Shown here one piece after another: positions 23,780-30,275 of a stretch of 64,000 nucleotides of DNA. Numbering within the stretch: position 1 is the first letter of the stretch; each line of letters begins with the position of its first letter. This DNA comes from CAZQYC01 sp964597495. Lineage in GTDB: Bacteria > Pseudomonadota > Gammaproteobacteria > Steroidobacterales > Steroidobacteraceae. The notes below the pieces were generated by a model. It searched no databases. It was not told the origin of the DNA and saw only the letters and a list, made by a program, of their open reading frames with translations. The position numbers were made by a program, and so were the translations under genes. Where the stretch lies: contig CAZQYC010000005.1 in the NCBI GenBank assembly GCA_964597495.1, positions 26,802-90,801 of the forward strand. The letters are read 5' to 3'.

Positions 23780-24310
23780 ATTGCTTACCCGGATCACCAC
23801 CGTACCCGCGATGAAATCATGTAGCGCGCGCCGTTGCCTATTGGTCAACATTACGACGAACTCACTCCACACCCACAACTGTTCAACAAGTGCCACACCG
23901 GCATACCAGACGGGAGTCAGTTCTTTAAGGCGTAATCCTCTCTCTCCGAACCCCAGTGATAGATACTCTGCGTCCGTCAGCTGTAGCGTGGCTAATGCGA
24001 TGCCAGCAGAGGAGAAGCAATAAAGAATAAGGGTTAGTGCGCTGCGGAGAACGGCTTCCTTGTATCCAACCGGTGTACCGTCAGTTTTAACGATTCTCAT
24101 CTTAAGGAGAAGCTTTCCCGGCGTGCCTCCATATCGTTTTACAAGATAAACGTAGAACCAGACGCTTATTACCAGCCAAGGCCCGTACATATAGAGCTGC
24201 GCGAGTCGTGTTTTCTCGCTGAGCCACAGGCCCGTCACCATGACCGGCGATAGTGCGAGAAAATCGATCCAGAATGCGCCAAAGCGTCGCCAGAATCCTG
24301 CGTAATCCAT
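23726..24310 (-). CDS. RDD-family membrane protein cassette
   Basis: A 194-residue RDD protein: an early GFWRRFGAFWIDFLALSPV with the Arg and Asp that name the family, then a GTPGKLLLKMRIVKTDGTPVGYKEAVLRS loop and about four membrane helices, ending with RRALHDFIAGTVVI. RDD proteins are poorly characterised and some are ion antiporters. ATG 24310 has GGAG 5 bases upstream. The C-terminal PSVQADGPAFGG segment is coded by attC 23712-23779. Confidence 0.85.
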   Translation of the reverse strand: MDYAGFWRRFGAFWIDFLALSPVMVTGLWLSEKTRLAQLYMYGPWLVISVWFYVYLVKRYGGTPGKLLLKMRIVKTDGTPVGYKEAVLRSALTLILYCFSSAGIALATLQLTDAEYLSLGFGERGLRLKELTPVWYAGVALVEQLWVWSEFVVMLTNRQRRALHDFIAGTVVIRVSNAQPSVQADGPAFGGPAT

Positions 24311-24328
24311 CGTTACTCCACTCTTGTT

Positions 24329-24460
24329 GTCCAACGCTGCCGCTAAGAGGCGCGCAATTTCATTGCGCACCCTTCTTGAGCCGACTGCAAGCGAACCCTC
24401 AAAACCAATTCAATCGATCATTCTCTACTTGCGGAAGGAGTCCATATAGGCTTGTTAGCC
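24329..24460 (-). other. attC site, long form
   Basis: 132 bp, cores GTCCAAC and GTTAGCC, inner stem GGCGCGCAATTTCATTGCGCACC. It contains an extra 60-70 bp on the right compared with the common forms. Confidence 0.8.
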
Positions 24461-24862
24461 ATCGACAATGCCTTGCTTAACGAGGGGCTTCTTTGCCCAG
24501 CCGACGCATAAGTAAATAAAGCCTGCGTGAAGCACCATTACAAGCACAGTTATGAACAGCATCGCACCGCCGAAAGCGGCCGCTGGGTTCTTTTGAGAAA
24601 GAGCTGCCCAGCCAAAGAGCAACTGAAGGCCAAGATCGATGGCGACTAACCCGATGACGACAGCGGTCTTTTCTGAGTTCGTAAAATAGCGCTTGTTCAC
24701 CTTTCCGAAGGCGCTGCACACCCACATAATGCAACCGGCCAAGATAGCGATATTCATTCCGCCGCCAATTTTGATTTGGAAGTAGTTGATGATGTAGCCG
24801 AGTACGACGACAGCAACAACATAGGCGAGCGCAAATCGCCAAAGAACACCCTTAACTGTCAC
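24455..24862 (-). CDS. Four-helix membrane protein cassette
   Basis: A 135-residue protein with four predicted membrane helices (FALAYVVAVVVLGYIINYF, GMNIAILAGCIMWVCSAF, TAVVIGLVAIDLGLQLLFGW, GGAMLFITVLVMVLHAGFIYL). Similar small membrane proteins are frequent in cassettes. Role unknown. Its stop lies within attC 24329-24460. Confidence 0.65.
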   Translation of the reverse strand: MTVKGVLWRFALAYVVAVVVLGYIINYFQIKIGGGMNIAILAGCIMWVCSAFGKVNKRYFTNSEKTAVVIGLVAIDLGLQLLFGWAALSQKNPAAAFGGAMLFITVLVMVLHAGFIYLCVGWAKKPLVKQGIVDG

Positions 24863-24881
24863 TATGATTCTCCTTTCTGGG

Positions 24882-24971
24882 GGCTAACGCCGTGCGTAAC
24901 ACGCGAGCAACGCGCGCAGCGGTTTGCGAGTCGAGCACGCAACGCGTGCGCTGTTGAGCCGCTGGTTGGGC
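24882..24971 (-). other. attC site, 90-bp class
   Basis: Cores GGCTAAC and GTTGGGC, inside GTGCGTAACACGCGAGCAACGCGCGCAGCG. Confidence 0.92.
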
Positions 24972-25421
24972 GGCAGGGTCTCAGAATGGCGACACGCTTG
25001 CATGGGCAGGGAGCTTAACGCACCGACTTTGATTCTGGAACTGCGAAACGAAACTGACACCGCCAACTGGATTGCGGTTGGTATGCCGCAACCCGACCGA
25101 CTGGCACGAGCGGGCCGTAACGAGCGCGATGTGTTTCTTTTGAGTGCGAATGGACGCGCCGAGCGATAACGGAATTTGCAGCGATGAACACAGCGACAAC
25201 GAACTGCACTACCGAGAGAACAACCTTGAACGCCGCGCGCCCGCGAACTTGCCACGAAGTGTTGGCCCACCCAGCTTGCAGATGATGTGCTGAATGCGGC
25301 CCTTGGTGCTGGCGACGATGCTTCCACTGCGAACCACATACGTGTGAAGTGACTGATGGAGTTGCAGGCTACGGATTAATTGGCACTGCGCTCAAAGACA
25401 CACAACAGAATTTGCTTCTGA
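24972..25421. other. Cassette without a supported ORF
   Basis: This 450-bp stretch between two good attC sites has no minus-strand frame starting near 25421, where the array geometry puts gene starts; those frames stop within a few codons. Frames of 60-80 residues exist further inside on both strands (for example minus 25015-25209 and a plus-strand segment near 25010-25169), but none looks convincing. It may be a non-coding or decayed cassette. Confidence 0.55.
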
Positions 25422-25485
25422 CGCCCAACGCTACAGTTCAGAGGCGCGTTGCTTTGAACGCGTCCTCTGCAACGGTTTGTTGGGC
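25422..25485 (-). other. attC site
   Basis: 64 bp, cores GCCCAAC and GTTGGGC, inner arms AGAGGCGCGTTGCTTTGAAC / GCGTCCTCT. Confidence 0.93.
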
Positions 25486-25492
25486 TTTTGCG

Positions 25493-25945
25493 CTACGAAT
25501 GTGCCCAGACGGCTAGCACCCAGCACGGCTGGCTCGCTCGCAGAATCGCTGCATAGCGCAGTGGCCAGGTATCTCTAGCGACTCTCATTGCCTCATCAAA
25601 CTCCGGCCGGAAGCCGCCATGTTCATTGCGGTATTCGTCACGGCTGGCCTCGCCTGCGTGCCACTTTCCATCAAGATCAACCATAGCCAGTGGCCGTTCC
25701 GATTCCTGAACTCTGCCTATGTCACAAATGTGCCCCCGCAGAGACCGCCTAGTTCGATCGGGTATCCGCAGCTCTGTTTCTCTATCGCTGAAGGGCTCGC
25801 GACCCTCAATGCGAAAGAGATAATCAAACCAGTCCAGACGATCTCCTGTCATTCTATAAGGCTCCAGCTTCTCTGTCTCATACGACCGCATGTCGCCATA
25901 TGGGACCGTATAGGGAACCAGCACGTAAACAAGATAGCTCGACAT
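25493..25945 (-). CDS. Hypothetical soluble cassette protein
   Basis: A 150-residue protein, charged and rich in Arg and Trp (RLDWFDYLFRIEGREPFSDRE, MVDLDGKWHAGEASRDEYRN). No signal peptide or membrane segment and no family that I recognise. It starts 12 bp after attC 25957-26045 and stops 8 bp before 25422-25485. Confidence 0.65.
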   Translation of the reverse strand: MSSYLVYVLVPYTVPYGDMRSYETEKLEPYRMTGDRLDWFDYLFRIEGREPFSDRETELRIPDRTRRSLRGHICDIGRVQESERPLAMVDLDGKWHAGEASRDEYRNEHGGFRPEFDEAMRVARDTWPLRYAAILRASQPCWVLAVWAHS

Positions 25946-25956
25946 AGCTTAAGGAG

Positions 25957-26045
25957 CCCAACGCCAGCGATGAGCCGCGAACAAAGTGCATCGCACTTTG
26001 TGAGTCGGGCGACCACCGGGAGCGGACTCCATCGCTTTGTTAGCC
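25957..26045 (-). other. attC site, 90-bp class
   Basis: Cores GCCCAAC and GTTAGCC, inner stem ACAAAGTGCATCGCACTTTGT. Confidence 0.93.
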
Positions 26046-26537
26046 ATTCTTCTGCCCGAGCTTGGCAAGCAGCGCTCGATGCAACTCTTCGAATGCCATC
26101 GCGCTGGGCATTAGCGATTGAACAATACTCAGCTTCCCGCCCGCATGGTAAATGTTGATGAATCGCTGCTTGTGCACAGTCTGGACATTAATAGATTGAA
26201 TCGATTCTAGAGGTATCGATGTTCTCTTCTTCGCAAAGCCATGTTTTGGAGCAGCTAACTCGGCTGACGTTAGCTGGATAGACATCGGATTTGTTAGGCC
26301 CGAGATAAGGGCTGCTACGGCCACAAGAACGAAGGCCGCCGAAACGGCTCCAACGCACCAGTAGAACGCCGTTGCACCCGCAGGAGAGAATTCCAGGAAT
26401 AGGTTTCGGATGATTAACCCTCGATCATTGGTCATTGCAGTGTGGGCCATGTAAGCGGCACAGGCTCCGAAAAATGCTATGCCACCGAGCATCACGCCAA
26501 AACGCGCCTTGTACGTGTATTCCAATTTATCCACCAT
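26040..26537 (-). CDS. Membrane protein with PH-like C-terminal domain, cassette
   Basis: A 165-residue protein with two membrane helices (FGVMLGGIAFFGACAAYMA and CVGAVSAAFVLVAVAALISG) and a C-terminal beta domain (SIPLESIQSINVQTVHKQRF ... IYHAGGKLSIVQSLM) that looks like a bacterial PH-type module. Function unknown. Its stop lies in attC 25957-26045. Confidence 0.65.
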   Translation of the reverse strand: MVDKLEYTYKARFGVMLGGIAFFGACAAYMAHTAMTNDRGLIIRNLFLEFSPAGATAFYWCVGAVSAAFVLVAVAALISGLTNPMSIQLTSAELAAPKHGFAKKRTSIPLESIQSINVQTVHKQRFINIYHAGGKLSIVQSLMPSAMAFEELHRALLAKLGQKNG

Positions 26538-26559
26538 CAGGTTCTCCCCTTTGCTTCTT

Positions 26560-26634
26560 GGCTAACGCCGCGCTTGAGCGGCCGGGAAAAGCGTGCAGCG
26601 ATTTGACCGGTCCGTCTCGAAGCGCTTGTTAGCC
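26560..26634 (-). other. attC site
   Basis: 75 bp, cores GGCTAAC and GTTAGCC, inside GGGAAAAGCGTGCAGCGATTTGACC. Confidence 0.93.
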
Positions 26635-27303
26635 AGCATCCGCGACAGCGATGCGCCTTTCTTGAGGCACAATCGATGCGAGGACTAATGGATAATTTCG
26701 GCCTGCGTTTAGAAGCGCTGTGAGATGAGGCATGATGTGAGACTCTTCTGGAAACGGAATCTCAGAATACCAAGCTAGTTCCCCTTTTTTCCAAAGAAAC
26801 CAGTAATGACGACGAACCTTGCAGTCGGGGCATTGCACTGACAACCATCCAAAAACGACATGCCCCGTAGGTACGGCCGAACCGACTGGCGACAGCGAAG
26901 CTACCGTCCACGGGCCTATTGCTGATTTAGGACGGATATATTCCAAGCTCTTTACGGGAATTTGAAGATTACCAGGGTCTGCGCCTTGACCCTCCGCACG
27001 TGCATCGAGATCCCATAGGCCGAAGGAATACTGTGGCTCACGTACCAGTACAGATGATGGATTGAGCAACCAAAAGCGAACTTCCTTCGGTGTTGCGAAG
27101 GCCAGCGCAATATCTGGCTGATCGAGATATCCCCGAAGCTGCTTATAGGTTGTGTATCCACCCATGAGCAGTAAGGGCAACCCGATGATTGTGACGAGCG
27201 ACGCCCAAGCACCGAGAATGGTTGCATTGCGAGCAAGGAAAGCGTTCAGCCTGTGCCAATTTCTCGCAAGGAATATGCGAAGCCGCCTTGTTGTCCGGTT
27301 CAT
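26629..27303 (-). CDS. Signal-anchored hypothetical cassette protein
   Basis: A 224-residue protein with a basic N-terminus, one membrane helix (AWASLVTIIGLPLLLMGGY) and a soluble beta-rich domain (IALAFATPKEVRFWLLNPSS, VVFGWLSVQCPDCKVRRHYWFLW) containing one CxxC. I do not recognise the family. Its stop lies in attC 26560-26634. Confidence 0.65.
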   Translation of the reverse strand: MNRTTRRLRIFLARNWHRLNAFLARNATILGAWASLVTIIGLPLLLMGGYTTYKQLRGYLDQPDIALAFATPKEVRFWLLNPSSVLVREPQYSFGLWDLDARAEGQGADPGNLQIPVKSLEYIRPKSAIGPWTVASLSPVGSAVPTGHVVFGWLSVQCPDCKVRRHYWFLWKKGELAWYSEIPFPEESHIMPHLTALLNAGRNYPLVLASIVPQERRIAVADAG

Positions 27304-27319
27304 GTTCTGTTGTTTGTCC

Positions 27320-27382
27320 GGCTAACGCCATGTTTGAGCTGCGCGTTGCTTTGAACGCGTCGGCTCGAAACATTTATTGGGC
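27320..27382 (-). other. attC site at the IS border
   Basis: 63 bp, left core GGCTAAC, right core ATTGGGC (first base changed), inner arms GCGCGTTGCTTTGAACGCGTC. The IS481-type element begins 13 bp to the right. Confidence 0.85.
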
Positions 27383-27395
27383 CTCTTACTCGGTA

Positions 27396-28699
27396 CGGTC
27401 GGGAGACATAGGTTACAGAGTAGTCGGGGGACATAGGTAACAGTTTATCCATACTGGATGCCTCTTAGGAGGTGTCCCATGCCGTGGAGTCAAACCTCGC
27501 CTATGCAACAGCGAACTTTGTTCATCGCAGACTTCTGCGTGGCACTCGATCGATAACGGAGCTGTGTTCGGAGTATCGCATCTCGCGTAAGACCGGATAC
27601 AAATGGATCGATCGATACGTGCGCCGAGGCCCAGCCGGACTGGAGGAAGAGTCGCGACGTCCGCGGCACAGTCCGACACGTACCGCACCGCACATCGTGC
27701 ATGCGATGCTGGAACTTCGTAAACGCCATCCCACCTGGGGCGGAAAGAAAATTCTGCATGTGCTGCACCGGCGCCATCCGCACTGGAGACTGCCGCACCG
27801 CGGGACGACCTACGATATCTTTCATCGTCACGGAATGATTGTTACCAAGCGTAAGCGTCGAAAGATCGGTCATCCCGGCAAGCCGCAGACGCTGATCGTA
27901 GCGCCGAACCAAGTCTGGTCCGCGGACTTCAAGGGACAGTTTCGAATGGGCAATGGGGAATACTGCTATCCGTTGACGGTAACGGACAACTTCTCAAGGT
28001 TCCTGTTCGATTGTCGAGGACTACGCAGTATCGCGGTGCTGCCCTCAAAAGCGGTCTTTACTCGCATCTTCAAGGAATATGGCCTGCCGCAAAAGATCCG
28101 CACTGACAACGGTGTGCCCTTCGCCACCAATTCGCTCGCGCGTCTGTCGTCGCTGTCGGCCTGGTGGATTCGCCTGGGCGTGATGCCGGAGCTCATCGAG
28201 CCCGGAAAACCTCAACAGAATGGTCGCCACGAACGCATGCACCGAACGTTAAAGGCCGAGGCCACGCGACCTCCAGCTTCCGGAATGATCGCCCAGCAAC
28301 GCAAGTTCGATCGCTTTCGACACGAGTTCAATCATGTCCGCCCGCACGAGGCGTTGGAAATGTCCACGCCCGCAATCGTTCATACTCCTTCACTGCGACG
28401 CATGCCCGACAAGCTCCCGCCGCTTGAGTATCCGGATCGCTTCGAAGTGCGACTGGTCAGCGACAATGGCGGCATTCGATGGAGCAGTGGCTGGGTCAAC
28501 GTCTCTGTGACGTGTGCCGGCGAGTATGTTGGGCTTGAAGAAATCGATGACGGGATCTGGAATGTTTACTTCGGCAAGCTCAAACTCGGCCGACTACTGG
28601 AGAAACACATGCGTATCGAAGACACTTATGGTCGTTTGATCAGACACGATTAGTGTTACCCATGTCTGACGACTCTTTTGTTACCTATCTCTCCGGCCG
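27396..28699 (+). mobile_element. IS481-type insertion sequence inside the array
   Basis: About 1.3 kb. Each end carries two related copies of a GACATAGGTTACAG-like motif (left around 27403 and 27430, right inverted around 28655 and 28680) that form the terminal inverted repeats. The outer CGGTCGG / CCGGCCG positions are my estimate. No target duplication could be read with confidence. Its transposase gene is frameshifted. It separates attC 27320-27382 from the stop of the FRG gene. Confidence 0.8.
27479..28653 (+). pseudogene. IS481-family transposase, frameshifted
   Basis: The true start is ATG 27479 with AGGAGG 6 bases upstream, giving MPWSQTSPMQQRTLFIADF. After the TTC at 27533-27535 the frame is lost. 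Reading continues in another frame as LRGTRSITELCSEYRISRKTGYKWIDRY, so one C appears to be missing. The rest is an intact IS481 transposase: helix-turn-helix, catalytic D in VWSADFKG, D in RTDNGVPFA and E in QNGRHERMHRTLKAE. It is either a dead copy or needs frameshifting. Confidence 0.85.
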
Positions 28700-28703
28700 C
28701 TCA

Positions 28704-29444
28704 TCATGCGGCGCTGTAACTCTGGCTCGCAATCTCTCGGGCGAGATTCTCAACTTCCGGGAAGAGCGTACTGAGGCGTATGCCGACATCGCCGAGGAAG
28801 GCTAGCAACCGAGGCTTCGCTGCTGCTGGTATCACGAAGCTCTCGCAGACTCCCAGACTCTTGAGTTCGCCCGCGACGCAGCTGAGCGTGGAGTGAACGG
28901 TGAATGCCGCAGACTGGACGTGCATTCGCTGCGATCCAGGCTTGGACAGGAGTGCTGCTATGCGACCGGCTGCAGGAGCAGCGACGGCTTGCGCGTCAAA
29001 TATTGGCTTGATCTCTGCGGGCACATCGGAAACATAGGTGAAGATTGTTCTTTTTCCAGCCAACTGCTGGTTCAACGAAAATGGGTCGACTAGCCAGAGT
29101 TCGCCGTCCATTTCGCGAGATCGAGCGTGAGCGCATGCGAACCAGGTGGCGACTAGTGCTGAAGAAGTCCAGTCGAGAAGCCGAGTTGGGAGACCCGCGT
29201 GTTGCTCGTAGAAACGGCATAGATACTCTTCCTGAGGAGGAGGTGCCGACTTGTCGAGAAACTGGGCCTGCATCATGAAACGGCCATGAAACTCCTCTTC
29301 GTAGACCGATTTCCCGTCTCGGAAGATGCCTGGAACAAGCTGCCATGACGAATCACCGTGACCGCGCCACCAGCAACCTGGGCCGTACCGGTCTCGCGCC
29401 GACTCGATGCACAAAACCAGTTGAGTGGGGGAGCTGATCTGCAT
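28704..29444 (-). CDS. FRG-domain protein cassette
   Basis: A 246-residue protein with an FRG domain: CWWRGHGDSSWQLVPGIFR holds the strand with Arg-Gly that names it, then RFYEQHAGLPTRLLDWTSSALVATWFAC. FRG proteins are uncharacterised and are often found in mobile or defence-related regions. ATG 29444 is used because longer starts run through attC 29462-29514. The gene ends 5 bp from the IS, so its own attC is probably 27320-27382 on the other side of the insertion. Confidence 0.8.
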   Translation of the reverse strand: MQISSPTQLVLCIESARDRYGPGCWWRGHGDSSWQLVPGIFRDGKSVYEEEFHGRFMMQAQFLDKSAPPPQEEYLCRFYEQHAGLPTRLLDWTSSALVATWFACAHARSREMDGELWLVDPFSLNQQLAGKRTIFTYVSDVPAEIKPIFDAQAVAAPAAGRIAALLSKPGSQRMHVQSAAFTVHSTLSCVAGELKSLGVCESFVIPAAAKPRLLAFLGDVGIRLSTLFPEVENLAREIASQSYSAA

Positions 29445-29461
29445 AGTGCGTAGGTGATGCG

Positions 29462-29514
29462 GCCTAACGCCGCCGCTAAAGCGCCGCGCGGTCGTTCTTT
29501 GAGGTTTGTTAGCC
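29462..29514 (-). other. attC site, last convincing one on the right
   Basis: 53 bp, cores GCCTAAC and GTTAGCC, inner arms CGCCGCTAAAGCGCCGCGCGG. Confidence 0.9.
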
Positions 29515-29530
29515 ATACATTCGTTGGGAA

Positions 29531-30025
29531 TTAGGGTTCGGTCGGACAATATCGCGCATTAATAAATTTTTGATCGCGATCACCGTCGTGTGCAGGATCT
29601 GTTGTCCTCCGAAATATTCTAACGTTACTTCCTAACGCTGCTAGTCGCTTACTTGGCAGAGCACTTGATACCTCAATGAAACCAGGGCTAAAGACGGAAG
29701 TGTCTGCTTGAATGTCTTCGACACCCCTCGTTCGACGGGATTTCGGAACTGTCCATTCCTCTGTTGCATACGTTCCATCTGGTCCGGATCGGACGAACGA
29801 TTTTTTTAGACATACGGAACGTCCATGTACTAGGTTGCTCTGATATCCAGACCACAGTATCAGCACTTCAACGCCCGGTAATGGCACGAGATTCCATTGT
29901 TCCTTCGGAGCTTCGAAGTTCGTTACCTCCAACAGTAGTCCAGATTCGCGCTTCCCGTGATAGTTACATGCTGTCACAGAAAACATAGCCAGCAACATCA
30001 AGATGTATTGTCTTTGTCTAACCAT
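29531..30025 (-). CDS. Predicted lipoprotein cassette (first of the array by polarity)
   Basis: A 164-residue lipoprotein: ATG 30025 gives RQRQYILMLLAMFSVTAC with a lipobox. The frame stays open upstream to 30109 and no good ribosome site decides the start. The mature part (LEVTNFEAPKEQWNLVPLPG, ILWSGYQSNLVHGRSVCL) is not recognised. By array polarity it is the cassette nearest to where attI should be. To its right, 30117-30147 holds only a weak attC-like trace ending GTTAGCT. Confidence 0.6.
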   Translation of the reverse strand: MVRQRQYILMLLAMFSVTACNYHGKRESGLLLEVTNFEAPKEQWNLVPLPGVEVLILWSGYQSNLVHGRSVCLKKSFVRSGPDGTYATEEWTVPKSRRTRGVEDIQADTSVFSPGFIEVSSALPSKRLAALGSNVRIFRRTTDPAHDGDRDQKFINARYCPTEP

Positions 30026-30275
30026 ATCTGACCAACAAGAACTGGGGGAAATAATTGTCGGGATAAAAAGCGACATGCGGTGCGGCTGCATATGATTTAT
30101 TCGTTCCATCTTATAGGCTTACCCACGTTCGTAAAGCGGAGTTAGCTCTGTGATATACGACTTTTGACGCTGTACGCGGGAAGGCTAGCCAAGCACCGTG
30201 ACTGCGTCAACTCTGCACGTAATACAAAAAGCCGTTGGCAAGTTAATAGTGGAACGCGAACGGTCCTACTAGGAT

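Larger units (their letters stand above)
10269..30025 (-). mobile_element. Integron gene-cassette array without integrase (CALIN-type)
   Basis: About 30 small genes, all on the minus strand, are each followed by a site with RYYYAAC and GTTRRRY ends and inner inverted repeats, the hallmarks of attC. Some 27 sites are convincing and about six are degenerate. Genes mostly start 4-35 bp after one attC and stop at or inside the next. No tyrosine recombinase or attI is visible; by polarity the integrase should be on the right, where hrpB lies. One IS interrupts the array. Confidence 0.9.

Noticed and set aside
24884..25339. A 151-residue minus-strand frame in the ORF-less cassette
   Set aside because: It runs through most of attC 24882-24971, is rich in Arg and Ser like a shadow frame, and does not start near the preceding attC.
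27472..27535. GTG at 27472 as transposase start
   Set aside because: The frame from 27472 does not give the conserved N-terminus. ATG 27479 with AGGAGG does, followed by a frameshift.
10269..29514. CRISPR or ordinary intergenic REP repeats as explanation for the boundary repeats in the array
   Set aside because: Sequences differ internally from site to site while the RYYYAAC/GTTRRRY ends and the stem pattern are kept, which fits attC and not identical repeats.
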